Origin: Acidobacteria subdivision 2 bacterium RH1 MAG20
GTDB taxonomy: Bacteria > Acidobacteriota > Terriglobia > Terriglobales > Acidobacteriaceae
DNA: 61,337 nt
Assembly (NCBI GenBank): GCA_002197545.1
Contig: NFUO01000632.1
Span: 1-61,337, forward strand
Direction of reading: 5' to 3'
In this document: positions 8,096-16,328 of the stretch, piece by piece
How positions within the stretch are numbered: the first letter of the stretch is position 1
Layout of the letters: each line of letters starts with the position of its first letter
Position numbers and translations under genes: made by a program
Notes under the pieces: model-generated
What the model saw: the letters and a program-made list of their open reading frames with translations, nothing else
What the model was told of the DNA's origin: nothing
Databases searched by the model: none

Positions 8096-8437
8096 TCAGC
8101 ATGTTTCCTCTGTCGCAAAGTAACACTGGGAGTGTCTTCTGCAGCCTGGGTTGAAGCCAGCCTTGCAGTAGGGACACACGGAGCCGCTGTCCATATATTC
8201 TCGAATCGTCAGTTCGTACCCGCAGACTCCGCAGAGAACTGTCCGCACGTCCCACTCAGCGGTCGGCCACACGCGGACTGCATGTCCCGCAAGAAGCTCA
8301 TGGCAATCCTTGCGGGCATAGTAGACGCCGCAGTATGCCATTTTGATCGCGATAATATCGAGAGGAGAATGGTAGTGGGTGCACCGGGTCTCTTTTGTCT
8401 ACCTTCGATCCTGTATCTGCGGTCTTATGGGCCCCAT
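8096..8437 (-). pseudogene. CHY zinc-finger protein with an early stop in frame
   Basis: The reading frame gives RCTHYHSPLDIIAIKMAYCG, CHELLAGHAVRVWP, LCGVCGYELTI and CPYCKAGFNPGC, the ordered Cys/His ligands of the CHY zinc-finger family. From the ATG at 8437 the frame hits TAG at codon 13, just before the first ligands. The only later ATG (8341) would drop the Cys-x-His-x-His group. Reading five codons in the neighbouring frame would give GSKVD before KETRC, the usual family pattern, so two nearby indels are possible. It is the last gene after doxX, sigma and anti-sigma on the minus strand. Confidence 0.75.
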
Positions 8438-8478
8438 GTAAATACCAGAACACAACGCTACAACTCGCCTCGTTATTA

Positions 8479-8727
8479 CTAGGTCGACATTAGTTCCAAG
8501 TCGATCCGTGCATGGAGACGTTCACTAAAGCCAACGGGCAACTCGAAGACACGGTCATCTGCCGTGAGGATGATGATGTTGCGTGTCGAGTCCAGGATCG
8601 CAGAACAAATCTCGCAGTGCTCCAGGTGTCTCTGCACCGTATCTCGAGTCTCCTCGGGCAGAGCGCCATCCAGATACTCGGAGATATAGTTCCAAACATG
8701 TTTGCACTCTATGACCATGGGAGCCAC
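8479..8727 (-). CDS. Zinc-finger anti-sigma factor
   Basis: An 82-residue protein with the ZAS signature: Cys near residue 8 in ECKHVWNYISEYLDG and HLEHCEIC (His-x3-Cys-x2-Cys) near residues 34-41. It has no membrane helix, so it is a soluble regulator that would hold the ECF sigma factor until oxidation or metal displaces its zinc. The start overlaps the end of the sigma gene by 19 bases, showing translational coupling. Its short C-terminus leaves only the sigma-binding domain. Confidence 0.9.
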   Translation of the reverse strand: MAPMVIECKHVWNYISEYLDGALPEETRDTVQRHLEHCEICSAILDSTRNIIILTADDRVFELPVGFSERLHARIDLELMST

Positions 8728-9338
8728 CTCCTCTTCGGCGCTCGGTTGATTGTTTTTAGTTGAGGCGCCAGTTCCTTTTGCAACATCATCCGTGCGCGAT
8801 GCAGCCGGACCTTCACATTGGAGATGCTGATACTCAGTGTTTGTGCGGTCTCGTTGACATCCAACTCTTCGACGTCACGCAGAAGAAAGACCTGCCTGTA
8901 AATCTCGGGCAGCGTTTCTACGGCCTTCTTTATGAGCGTCCGAACCTCTTCTCGCTCCACCGCCTCGGACGGGATCTCTCGCCAGTCACGAAGAAGCGCG
9001 GGTGAAACCGCACCGTCTTCATCAGGAGGCTCATCAAGAGATTGCATGCGGACGACGTTTTGCCGTCGCAGGCGGTTCCTGGCCTCATTCAATGTGATGC
9101 TGATAAGCCATGTGCTGAACTTCGCGTCACCACGAAACGTCGACAGATTTCGAAAGGCCTTGATGAAAGCCTCCTGAGCGACATCTTCCGCATCCGCCTC
9201 GTTTTTCATGTATGACAGGGCCATCATATAGACGCTGCGCTCGTGGGGATGAATCAGTTCGTGATAGAGCTGCGTGTCGCCTGCGAGGATAGCGGCGATG
9301 ATCTCTGCCTCAGAACGAATTGGCGTGCTTGATTTCAT
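8709..9338 (-). CDS. ECF RNA polymerase sigma factor
   Basis: A 209-residue group 4 sigma factor. Region 2 includes HPHERSVYMMALSYMKNEADAEDVAQEAFIKAF and the DNA-contacting FSTWLISITLNEARNRLRR; region 4 includes LPEIYRQVFLLRDVEELDVNETAQTLSISISNVKVRLHRAR. (Each is a continuous stretch in the protein; only key parts are given.) The gene lies between a DoxX gene, with which it shares ATGA, and its anti-sigma gene. It probably recognises the TGTAAC-N16-NNTC elements found around it, including the one in front of its own operon. That link is inference from proximity and site pattern. Confidence 0.94.
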   Translation of the reverse strand: MKSSTPIRSEAEIIAAILAGDTQLYHELIHPHERSVYMMALSYMKNEADAEDVAQEAFIKAFRNLSTFRGDAKFSTWLISITLNEARNRLRRQNVVRMQSLDEPPDEDGAVSPALLRDWREIPSEAVEREEVRTLIKKAVETLPEIYRQVFLLRDVEELDVNETAQTLSISISNVKVRLHRARMMLQKELAPQLKTINRAPKRRWLPWS

Positions 9339-9805
9339 TCCGACTCGACGACCTTCAGTCTCTTCGCAAGATAGGTGTCAGCCGCAAAGAACCCAGCGCC
9401 GAAGATCAGAACCATGAGCGAAGCGAACAGGAAAGTATATGGATCGGCCACATAGAATTTGCCTGGATCAGAGAAGATTGACGTGAGGGCTTCACGGTCA
9501 GCCGTCCAATACGCGACCAGCATGTTGCCCGCCAGCAGCAATGCGATGGGCCGGGAAAATAGGCCGAGCATTAGCAGGATACCGCCCACAAGCTCTAGCG
9601 TGGAGACGAATGGGGCGTTGAAGGCCGGGAATGGGATATTGAGACTAGCGAAGAAGGCTGTGATCTTTGCAAGGTTGTGGAGCTTGCCCCAACCTGTTTG
9701 AGCAAATTGAAAGCCCCAGTAGAGTCTCACCGCGAGCAGCATCGGAGACTGCAATAGCGAAAGGGCAGAGGCGATGCGGCGGTAGGTACGAAGCAATTGA
9801 TTCAC
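9335..9805 (-). CDS. DoxX family membrane protein
   Basis: A 156-residue, four-helix DoxX protein: ALSLLQSPMLLAVRLYWGFQ, the conserved TGWGKLHNL segment, TLELVGGILLMLGLF, IALLLAGNMLVAYW and a last helix ending in GAGFFAADTYLAKRL. It is first in the doxX, sigma, anti-sigma unit and overlaps the sigma gene by four bases. The start is the GTG at 9805 with GAGGA five bases upstream; longer upstream readings run through the promoter. DoxX proteins often accompany redox or bufferin genes; their activity is not established. Confidence 0.88.
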   Translation of the reverse strand: MNQLLRTYRRIASALSLLQSPMLLAVRLYWGFQFAQTGWGKLHNLAKITAFFASLNIPFPAFNAPFVSTLELVGGILLMLGLFSRPIALLLAGNMLVAYWTADREALTSIFSDPGKFYVADPYTFLFASLMVLIFGAGFFAADTYLAKRLKVVESE

Positions 9806-9863
9806 GGAATCCTCTTTCGGCGGGTTCTTTCCTTGAAGCAAAGAGCGCCTTTTCGCTTCGTTA

Positions 9864-9889
9864 GAGGTAGTAAAGACACTTTGGTTACA
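9864..9889 (-). promoter_or_regulatory. Candidate ECF-sigma promoter of doxX-sigma-anti-sigma (P4)
   Basis: On the minus strand TGTAACC is followed by CCTC 16 bases after TGTAAC, the same -10 variant as the bufferin promoter P6. The leader to the GTG at 9805 would be about 50 bases. It would make the sigma operon self-activating. Confidence 0.55.
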
Positions 9890-9900
9890 ACGAATCGTTT

Positions 9901-9926
9901 TGTAACTATTCGCCGACCGACACGTC
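9901..9926 (+). promoter_or_regulatory. Candidate ECF-sigma promoter of the DUF1223 gene (P5)
   Basis: TGTAAC at 9901-9906 and CGTC at 9923-9926, again with a 16-base spacer. It is back to back with P4; the two -35 hexamers are only 11 bases apart. The DUF1223 ATG follows about 25 bases after the predicted start of transcription. Confidence 0.6.
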
Positions 9927-9956
9927 CGATTGGGGCCATTTGGCTGGAGGTACACC

Positions 9957-10736
9957 ATGCAGCTTCGCAGTGTGTTTGCCGTGTCACTGTCCTTGTTCTC
10001 GATCCATCCCCTGTTGACCGCAGCTCAGTCAGCAGGTCCGGCGGCTGATAAGTCGTCTCCGGTTGCAATCGTCGAGCTTTTCACCTCCGAGGGCTGTTCG
10101 AGTTGTCCTCCGGCCGATGCACTCCTGCGACAGATTCATCTGAAGCAGGCGCCCTCAGGACAGCTCATCGTAGGGATCAGCGAGCATGTCACCTACTGGA
10201 ATAATCTCGGTTGGAAAGATCCTTACTCCTCTCCAATCTTCACCGATAGGCAAAGCACGTATGCTTCGCGGCTCTCTCCGGAGGGGTCCTATACCCCACA
10301 GATGGTCTTGAATGGCAGGGATCAGTTCGTCGGAAGCGACGGCGGGGCTCTTGAGCGCGCGCTCCGTGACGACACAAAGCGGATACACTTTGATCTGCGG
10401 ATCCTAACCTCGACGCTTTCAGCAGATGGCGTCGATGTGAAGTTTTCCTTCTCAGGGCACACCTCCAAGCCCCTGGACGTTGTCGCAGTCCTTACCGATG
10501 ATGCGGACCGCTCGAATGTCCTGCGAGGAGAGAACTCAGGCAGACTCCTGCAGCACGTCTCGGTCGCTCGATCTCTGACCAAGGTTGCTACGGTGGCAGG
10601 AGATGCCGAGAAGTCCATCCATCTATCACTCCCGGAGGGCTTTCAAGTGGCGGCGGGTCCGGGACACCATGTTGTCCTTTTCGTACAGGAAGCGCATCAG
10701 GGGACCATTCTGGGAGCTGCCACGGCGTCTCTCTGA
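9957..10736 (+). CDS. Secreted thioredoxin-like DUF1223 protein
   Basis: A 259-residue protein with a signal peptide (residues 1-21, ending LLTAAQS) and then VELFTSEGCSSCPPADALL, with the Cys47-x2-Cys50 redox pair that marks DUF1223. Further conserved parts are HVTYWNNLGWKD and YTPQMVLNGRDQFVGSD. The fold is thioredoxin-like and a periplasmic thiol or metal-linked role is likely, but the reaction is unknown. The ATG at 9957 has GGAGG seven bases upstream. It is divergent from the sigma operon, with a TGTAAC-N16-CGTC element just ahead, and the bufferin operon follows. Confidence 0.88.
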   Translation: MQLRSVFAVSLSLFSIHPLLTAAQSAGPAADKSSPVAIVELFTSEGCSSCPPADALLRQIHLKQAPSGQLIVGISEHVTYWNNLGWKDPYSSPIFTDRQSTYASRLSPEGSYTPQMVLNGRDQFVGSDGGALERALRDDTKRIHFDLRILTSTLSADGVDVKFSFSGHTSKPLDVVAVLTDDADRSNVLRGENSGRLLQHVSVARSLTKVATVAGDAEKSIHLSLPEGFQVAAGPGHHVVLFVQEAHQGTILGAATASL

Positions 10737-10766
10737 AGTATCCACGCCTAGATTCTTTTCTTCTCT

Positions 10767-10792
10767 TGTAACCAACCGTGCTTTCGCGCCTC
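10767..10792 (+). promoter_or_regulatory. Candidate ECF-sigma promoter of the bufferin operon (P6)
   Basis: TGTAACC at 10767 and CCTC at 10789 with a 16-base spacer, matching P4. The leader to bufA is about 115 bases, long enough to hold further regulation. Confidence 0.55.
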
Positions 10793-10914
10793 AAACAGGC
10801 GGCATGGGAAGAGCAGCCTCCCAGGTCATAGATCGCGCTCTTCCCGGCCTCCGGGTCATGACCCCAAACCTCCAGGTGGAAACATCTGGCCCAACCGAAG
10901 AAAGGAAACTCTTC

Positions 10915-11205
10915 ATGAAGATCAACACTGTAAGCAATCTCGCACTGGCCGCAGCTTTCGCAGGCCTCATTGGCGGCACCGCAGTCCGCGCCAATGCACA
11001 GCCGCTTGCCGGCCATACGGGCGTCTCAAGCGCATCGCCGGCTATCGCAGGTGTGATGGCGGAAGACGGCGCCAAGACCCTCCCCAAGCACGCCTGCAAG
11101 GGACAGAACGACTGCAAGGGACAGGGCGGCGGCGACAAGAAGCATGCCGGCAAGAACGCCTGCAAGGGGCAGGGCGCCTGCGCGACCGATGGCTCCAAGA
11201 AGTAA
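10915..11205 (+). CDS. bufA: Bufferin-type metallophore precursor
   Basis: A 96-residue exported peptide. The signal peptide covers residues 1-28 (MKINTVSNLALAAAFAGLIG, cleavage after ANA). The mature part has four Cys (61, 67, 83, 89), each in a repeated CKGQ or similar motif (ACKGQNDCKGQ, NACKGQGAC), and is rich in Gly, Lys and Asp. Bufferins are ribosomal peptides whose Cys residues are converted to thiooxazole-type groups by an MNIO enzyme; they bind copper in the periplasm. The next two genes are the matching BufB and BufC. AAAGGA lies eight bases before the ATG. The CKGQ pattern fits the BufA2-like type better than the classical DUF2282 type; that subtype call is tentative. Confidence 0.85.
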   Translation: MKINTVSNLALAAAFAGLIGGTAVRANAQPLAGHTGVSSASPAIAGVMAEDGAKTLPKHACKGQNDCKGQGGGDKKHAGKNACKGQGACATDGSKK

Positions 11206-11285
11206 TCTCGACCCGCGTGGGAGGCTTGTGTATGCAAGCATGAGCCTCCTGCCGATCGCACATCCTCACCGAGATCGGATCTTCT

Positions 11286-12167
11286 ATGCCTGCCAATCGC
11301 TTCAACGGATACACCGACTACGGAGTCGGCATCGGTCTGAGAGTTCCTCACTACGATCACATTCTCTCGAAGAAGCCAGTCGTTGATTGGTTTGAGATCA
11401 TCTCGGAGAACTACATGGTCGACGGCGGACGCCCGCTCAAAATTCTCGACCAGATTCTCGATCAGTATAGAGTAGTTCAGCATGGTGTCTCCATGTATTT
11501 TGGCAGCGCACAGCCCTTGAACCGCGATCACCTCAGGCGCATCAAGGAACTGACTAAGCGCACCAAGACTCCGTGGCTCTCAGATCATCTTTGCTGGGGC
11601 AGCGTGGACGGTCGCTATACCCATGATCTGCTACCGCTGCCGTACACATTTGAGGCTGTGCGGACGACAGCCGAACGGATTCGCATGGTGCAGGACTTCC
11701 TCGAAATTCCTGTCGCTGTCGAAAATGTCAGCAGCTATGCGGCATATAACGACTCCCAGATGACCGAGTGGGAGTTTCTCAATGAGGTAGTCAACACCGC
11801 CGACTGCGGGATTCTGCTCGACGTGAATAACATCTACGTGTCCTCGCAGAACCATGACTTCGATCCCATGGATTACGTCAACAGCATTCCTGCGGAACGC
11901 GTTGCGCAGATCCATATTGCGGGTCACTCGAAATTCGAGAAGTATATCCTCGACACGCACGATCACCCGGTTCTCGACCCTGTTTGGAAGCTGTACGAGC
12001 GCGCCATCGAACGTTCAGGACCGACGGCTACTCTGCTGGAGTGGGATGACAATATCCCCACCTTCGACGAAGTACATGCCGAAGCACTCAAGGCGAATCG
12101 CTTCCTTCTTGCTGCCGAGACGGCGATGAGTAGTGGCGTTGAAGTTCGTGAGGAGGCCCATGTATGA
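11286..12167 (+). CDS. bufB: MNIO (DUF692) enzyme, bufferin-modifying oxidase
   Basis: A 293-residue TIM-barrel enzyme of the multinuclear non-heme iron oxidase family. Likely metal-binding motifs are SEN near residue 41, QHG near 66, SDH at 99-101, VEN at 145-147, DVNN at 179-182, HIAGH at 210-214, THDHP near 224 and EWDD near 252. It would oxidise Cys in BufA in the cytosol before export. It lies 80 bp after bufA and overlaps bufC by four bases (ATGA), so BufB and BufC are probably made together. The ATG at 11286 has no good ribosome binding site, yet the family start YGVGIGLR lies close behind it. Confidence 0.94.
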   Translation: MPANRFNGYTDYGVGIGLRVPHYDHILSKKPVVDWFEIISENYMVDGGRPLKILDQILDQYRVVQHGVSMYFGSAQPLNRDHLRRIKELTKRTKTPWLSDHLCWGSVDGRYTHDLLPLPYTFEAVRTTAERIRMVQDFLEIPVAVENVSSYAAYNDSQMTEWEFLNEVVNTADCGILLDVNNIYVSSQNHDFDPMDYVNSIPAERVAQIHIAGHSKFEKYILDTHDHPVLDPVWKLYERAIERSGPTATLLEWDDNIPTFDEVHAEALKANRFLLAAETAMSSGVEVREEAHV

Positions 12168-13072
12168 ACCTGCTTGAGCTGCAGCGTCGCATGGCAGAGG
12201 ACGTGCGCCGTCCCCTCACTGCGGATTACGAGATGCAAAGGATAGCGGACGACGGTAGACCGACCGCAGATATTGCCGCCAGCTATATCAGCCCCAATAA
12301 CCGGCTCACGTCATTCGAACGTCTGGAGATCTACAACCGGCAGTACTGGTTCCGCCTGATTACCGCAGTCTCCGAGGATTATCCGACGCTCAACGCCGTA
12401 CTTGGGCCGAAGCGATTTGACGCTTTGGTCTTCGCCTATCTTGGTGAGCACCCATCTACCTCGTGGACCTTGCGCGATTTGGGTGCAAAACTCCCGGCGT
12501 TCCTGGAAGCCCATCTGGAGTTCGGCGGTCGCTGCCATCGCCTCGCGGTCGACGTCGCAAACCTGGAGTTGGCGTATGTCGATGCGTTTGATGGGAAGCA
12601 ACTCGATCCTTTGACGACGGAAGAGGCACAGGCGATCGGGGCGGACTCCCGGCTTTGTCTCCAGCCGCACCTACGCCTTCTCGAACTGGCCTATCCTGTG
12701 GACAATCTGGTGTTGGTCGTGAAGAAAGAAACGCCCGAGGTCGATATTGTGAGCGGCGCCGCCACGCAACGCAAGGCTACAGATCGCGCGAAGATACCGT
12801 CGATAAAAAGAGAGGCAGTGTTTCTTGCCGTGCATCGCTACGATGACTCTGTCTATTACCGCCGACTGGAAAAGGAAACGTTCCTCTTGTTAAGAGGACT
12901 TCAGTCAGGCGCATCCGTTGCCATGGCCGCTTCTCAGGCCTTTGTAAAATCGAAGCTAACATCGGACGCACAGACCGGTCTCTTGCAGGAGAGCTTCGCG
13001 CATGCTTCGCAGCTCGGATGGCTATGTCCGCTTAACGAAGCCAACCTGGAGCTAACGGACCTGGTGATGTAG
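12164..13072 (+). CDS. bufC: MNIO partner protein (DUF2063 family), bufferin operon
   Basis: A 302-residue protein whose N-terminal half (MNLLELQRRMAEDVRRPL, then NRLTSFERLEIYNRQYWFRL) is the DUF2063 domain. That domain is a DNA-binding-like fold which, in bufferin operons, serves to deliver the precursor to the MNIO enzyme. The C-terminal half is less conserved and ends with LLQESFAHASQLGWL. It overlaps bufB by ATGA and is followed 19 bp later by a DoxX gene, completing the usual bufA-bufB-bufC-doxX order. Confidence 0.9.
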   Translation: MNLLELQRRMAEDVRRPLTADYEMQRIADDGRPTADIAASYISPNNRLTSFERLEIYNRQYWFRLITAVSEDYPTLNAVLGPKRFDALVFAYLGEHPSTSWTLRDLGAKLPAFLEAHLEFGGRCHRLAVDVANLELAYVDAFDGKQLDPLTTEEAQAIGADSRLCLQPHLRLLELAYPVDNLVLVVKKETPEVDIVSGAATQRKATDRAKIPSIKREAVFLAVHRYDDSVYYRRLEKETFLLLRGLQSGASVAMAASQAFVKSKLTSDAQTGLLQESFAHASQLGWLCPLNEANLELTDLVM

Positions 13073-13091
13073 GCCAGAGGAGGAAGCGTCC

Positions 13092-13523
13092 ATGGCTGAG
13101 GAGCTAAAACCGTGGAATGGGGATATATCTCGCGCATATGTGCTCTTGCGAGTCACACTCGGACTGAATATCTACCTGCATGAAGTCGTGCGCTGGACAA
13201 AGGGCCTCCACAGCTTTGCCGAATCGCTAGTTCCTTTATTCGCGAAGACCCCTCTGCCACCATGGAGTGTGTTTGACTTTGGATACGTCCTCCCGATCCT
13301 CGAAGCTCTCGTTGGTGCAGCCGTTCTGTTTGGGCTGCAGACTCGACGTGCGCTCCAGGCCGGCTCTATCCTCATGCTGGTCCTCATGTTCGGATCGTCG
13401 TTACGCGAAGACTGGCCAACCGTGGGGATTCAACTGACGTACTCCGTGGTCTATTGCATCCTGATCGCTGGGGTGCGGTTCGATGGCTTTGGAGTCGACC
13501 GTCTGAAAAAATCTTCTCTCTAG
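13092..13523 (+). CDS. DoxX family membrane protein of the bufferin operon
   Basis: A 143-residue membrane protein with four helices: LLRVTLGLNIYLHEVVRW near the N-terminus, LPILEALVGAAVLFGL, ALQAGSILMLVLMFGSSL and LTYSVVYCILIAGVRF. DoxX proteins are frequent last members of bufferin operons and may act in membrane redox or quinone contact; this is not established. GGAGG lies eight bases before the ATG. The -35 element of the next unit (P7) starts only nine bases after its stop. Confidence 0.85.
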   Translation: MAEELKPWNGDISRAYVLLRVTLGLNIYLHEVVRWTKGLHSFAESLVPLFAKTPLPPWSVFDFGYVLPILEALVGAAVLFGLQTRRALQAGSILMLVLMFGSSLREDWPTVGIQLTYSVVYCILIAGVRFDGFGVDRLKKSSL

Positions 13524-13531
13524 GCAAATTC

Positions 13532-13557
13532 TGTAACCTTTCCGGCGTTCCTTTGTC
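13532..13557 (+). promoter_or_regulatory. Candidate ECF-sigma promoter of the peroxiredoxin/dsbD unit (P7)
   Basis: TGTAACCTTTCC then TTTGTC, with TGTC 16 bases after TGTAAC: a near copy of P2. The predicted transcription start near 13564 rules out an ATG at 13560 and favours the ATG at 13587. Confidence 0.7.
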
Positions 13558-13586
13558 TCATGGACATCTTTGCAAGGAGCGCCCAT

Positions 13587-14165
13587 ATGCAGGTCTATAG
13601 CTTCAATCGATTTCAGAAGTTGTTTCGCGTTTTCGTGGCTGTATCGGCTGTGCTTTTCGGAACAGCTTTGTTCGCCGAAACCCCCGCTGTCGGGGCCAAG
13701 GCCCCCGACTTCACCCTTTCGACCCCTACCGGCAAAACAGTACAGATGTCGAAGGAACTGCATGGGCACAACTTGGTACTGGTTGTGCTGCGAGGCTTCC
13801 CAGGCTATCAGTGTCCGTACTGCGTCAAACAGGTTCACGATTTTGTTGATCATGCAGCCGATTTTGCGGCGAAGAACGTAAAGGTTCTCCTTGTCTATCC
13901 CGGACCTCCCGCGGACCTGGATCAGCACGCCAAAGACTTTCTTGCGAAGCAGTCGGAGTTACCCGCCAATATCGTTCTGGTCACCGATCCGGATTACACG
14001 ATGACCAATGCGTATGGCCTACGTTGGGATGCCGCGCATGAGACGGCCTATCCGTCGACGTTCATTCTCGACAAGAATCAGACAGTTCTTTTCGAGAAGA
14101 TCAGTCACAGTCACGGGGATCGTTTGTCCGCACAGGATGCCCTTGACCAACTCGCAACGAAGTAG
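13587..14165 (+). CDS. Exported AhpC/TSA-type peroxiredoxin
   Basis: A 192-residue thioredoxin-fold protein. The N-terminus has a hydrophobic signal (RVFVAVSAVLFGTALFA), followed by GAKAPDFTLSTPTGKTV, typical of peroxiredoxins. The redox site is FPGYQCPYC (Cys76 and Cys79) where classical peroxiredoxins have one peroxidatic Cys, so it may act either as a peroxidase or as a thiol oxidoreductase in the periplasm. AGGAG lies eight bases before the ATG. It is followed by dsbD, a likely electron donor, and preceded by a strong ECF-type element. Confidence 0.85.
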   Translation: MQVYSFNRFQKLFRVFVAVSAVLFGTALFAETPAVGAKAPDFTLSTPTGKTVQMSKELHGHNLVLVVLRGFPGYQCPYCVKQVHDFVDHAADFAAKNVKVLLVYPGPPADLDQHAKDFLAKQSELPANIVLVTDPDYTMTNAYGLRWDAAHETAYPSTFILDKNQTVLFEKISHSHGDRLSAQDALDQLATK

Positions 14166-14231
14166 TCGTTCCTGGCTGCGTCCGAGACTCCGGCGCAGCC
14201 TCTCTTTGTTCTTCGTTCCCCAGGTCATGTC

Positions 14232-16301
14232 ATGCGAACCCTCCGCCACCATCTTCTGTCGTTTCTCCTACTCCTGACGCTCTCCGTATCTGCTATTGCT
14301 CAGATCCATGAAGTGGGAACGGGAGTTCCAGGGCCGGTTCAGGCTCCGCATCTGACCGCCGAGTTGATCGCCGACTCCGGCACGATCTCGCTAGGCGGTA
14401 CGAGTCATGTTGCGCTGTCCTTGTCGCTTGAGCCCGGCTGGCACGTCTACTGGGTTTACGCCGGTGACTCAGGCGAGGCTCCGAGCGTCACATGGTCCGC
14501 GCCGCAAGGCATCGTGCTGGGTCCGATGCAATATCCCGCGCCCTCCCGGCTTCCTCTCGGGCCGTTGATGGACTATGGATATGAGGGAACGGCGATCTTT
14601 CCCTTCAGCCTGACGGCATCGCAGCAACTCTCTCTCGGCACGACGTCGCTGAAAGCGCACGTGCAATGGCTAGTGTGCCGGGAGATATGCCTCCCCGGCA
14701 AGGCGTTTCTCGGGCTGAATCTGAAGGTCGCACCGACGGCGCCTTCGTCAACGAATTCACTGATCGACGCGGCGCTCCATGCGGAGCCGGTTGCGTTGCC
14801 AGGTTCCGTCAAAGTTCATGTGAGCGCCAACCGCAGCCTCCTCACGGTGGATATCAAAACCGGCCACAGGGAGACGGCACTCGAATACTATCCTCTCGAC
14901 GACGACTCAATCCGCAACGCTGCCGAGCAGAAGGTCGAGCCAACCCCGCAGGGGGCGAAGCTCGTCACCGAACGTGCGGAGACCACGGACACCCTCCCTA
15001 AGCAGATAAAAGGCGTTCTGAAGCTGAGCGGAGGCCGATCTTATACCTTCGATGTTCCTGTCGGAGCACCCGTAGCGCAGACAGCCTCCAGCGGCAAGCC
15101 TGGACTCTTCTTCGCCATTGTTCTCGCATTTGCAGGTGGCATCATTCTGAATCTGATGCCGTGTGTCTTTCCCGTACTTTTCCTGAAGGCCCTCTCGCTG
15201 GTCAACAACGCAAACGAAAGTGCCTCGCGGCAGCGGCGGCATGGGATGGCCTATACAGCCGGCATTCTTTTCTCTTTCTGGGTTATCGTCGCCGTCCTGT
15301 TGACACTGCGCCTCGTCGGGAAGCAAGCAGGCTGGGGCTTTCAGCTTCAATCTCCGGGCTTTGTTGTCGCGATGGCCTTCCTGCTCTTCTTTATGGGTCT
15401 CTCGCTGGCTGGAATGTTCGATCTTGGCCTGACACTGACAAGCGCCGGTGACAGCCTCACGCGTAAGGATGGCTACACCGGCTCTTTCTTTACCGGAGTA
15501 CTGGCCACTGTTGTTGCGACTCCTTGCACCGCGCCGCTCATGGGGGCGGCGATTGGCTTCGCCCTCTCTCAGAGTGCGATTGTGACGTTTACGGTGTTCA
15601 CGGCCCTTGCGCTCGGTCTGGCTGTGCCGTACCTGCTTCTGACCCTCGTGCCCGGCTGGGCGAACAGGTTGCCGCGGCCTGGCCGCTGGATGGAGACGTT
15701 GAAACAGCTCACCGCCATCCCGCTCTTTCTGACGACGGTTTGGCTCATCTGGGTCTACGGGCGCTTGAGTGGAGGCGCGCCGGGCGAGAGCTCTGACCAT
15801 ATCGCCCGCCTTTTGGTTGGGCTCGTCGTCCTTGCGATCGCTGGCTGGACTCTGGGTCGTTGGCCCGCACACCGGTGGGGCTACCTCGCGGCCCTGCTCA
15901 TCGCGGTTGGAGGTTTCGCAATTCCATTGTCAGGCAGTCACTCGGACAAGCTGCAATGGCAGCCTTTTTCCAACGCAGCGCTGGCGGCAGCCCAGAGTCA
16001 GGGCAAGCCTGTCTTTGTCGACTTCACTGCGGCGTGGTGCCTCTCCTGCCAGGTCAATGAGAAGGCTGTGCTACAGGACAAGAGTGTCGAGCAAGAGCTT
16101 CTTCACCAGCACTATGTGCTGCTTCGTGCCGACTGGACTCGTTACGATCCTGAAATCACCGGAGCCTTGAGCAGGGTTGGCCGAAGCGGAGTCCCCACCT
16201 ACGTTGTATTTTCCTCTGACGCCGGCGGCGGTGCTCACGTTCTGCCTGAATTACTCACCCGCAGTTTGGTGCTCGACGCCATCCGCCATGCCGGATCATA
16301 G
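14232..16301 (+). CDS. dsbD: Thiol:disulfide interchange protein DsbD
   Basis: A 689-residue protein that carries electrons from cytosolic thioredoxin to periplasmic thiol proteins. Order: signal peptide (1-23); periplasmic alpha domain (about 30-280) with its Cys pair in LVCREICLPG (Cys149 and Cys153); eight membrane helices with NLMPCVFPV (near 310) and ATPCTAPL (near 428); and a C-terminal thioredoxin domain with AAWCLSC (Cys603 and Cys606). All six redox Cys are present. It starts 66 bp after the peroxiredoxin gene and is probably co-transcribed with it; it could also feed the DipZ-like, DUF1223 and MsrB proteins nearby. Confidence 0.95.
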   Translation: MRTLRHHLLSFLLLLTLSVSAIAQIHEVGTGVPGPVQAPHLTAELIADSGTISLGGTSHVALSLSLEPGWHVYWVYAGDSGEAPSVTWSAPQGIVLGPMQYPAPSRLPLGPLMDYGYEGTAIFPFSLTASQQLSLGTTSLKAHVQWLVCREICLPGKAFLGLNLKVAPTAPSSTNSLIDAALHAEPVALPGSVKVHVSANRSLLTVDIKTGHRETALEYYPLDDDSIRNAAEQKVEPTPQGAKLVTERAETTDTLPKQIKGVLKLSGGRSYTFDVPVGAPVAQTASSGKPGLFFAIVLAFAGGIILNLMPCVFPVLFLKALSLVNNANESASRQRRHGMAYTAGILFSFWVIVAVLLTLRLVGKQAGWGFQLQSPGFVVAMAFLLFFMGLSLAGMFDLGLTLTSAGDSLTRKDGYTGSFFTGVLATVVATPCTAPLMGAAIGFALSQSAIVTFTVFTALALGLAVPYLLLTLVPGWANRLPRPGRWMETLKQLTAIPLFLTTVWLIWVYGRLSGGAPGESSDHIARLLVGLVVLAIAGWTLGRWPAHRWGYLAALLIAVGGFAIPLSGSHSDKLQWQPFSNAALAAAQSQGKPVFVDFTAAWCLSCQVNEKAVLQDKSVEQELLHQHYVLLRADWTRYDPEITGALSRVGRSGVPTYVVFSSDAGGGAHVLPELLTRSLVLDAIRHAGS

Positions 16302-16328
16302 AGTTAATTTGCGCATTGGAGTTCTAAC

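Noticed and set aside
14907..15872. 321-codon frame on the minus strand
   Set aside because: It lies antisense within dsbD; its composition is charged and repetitive with no domain.
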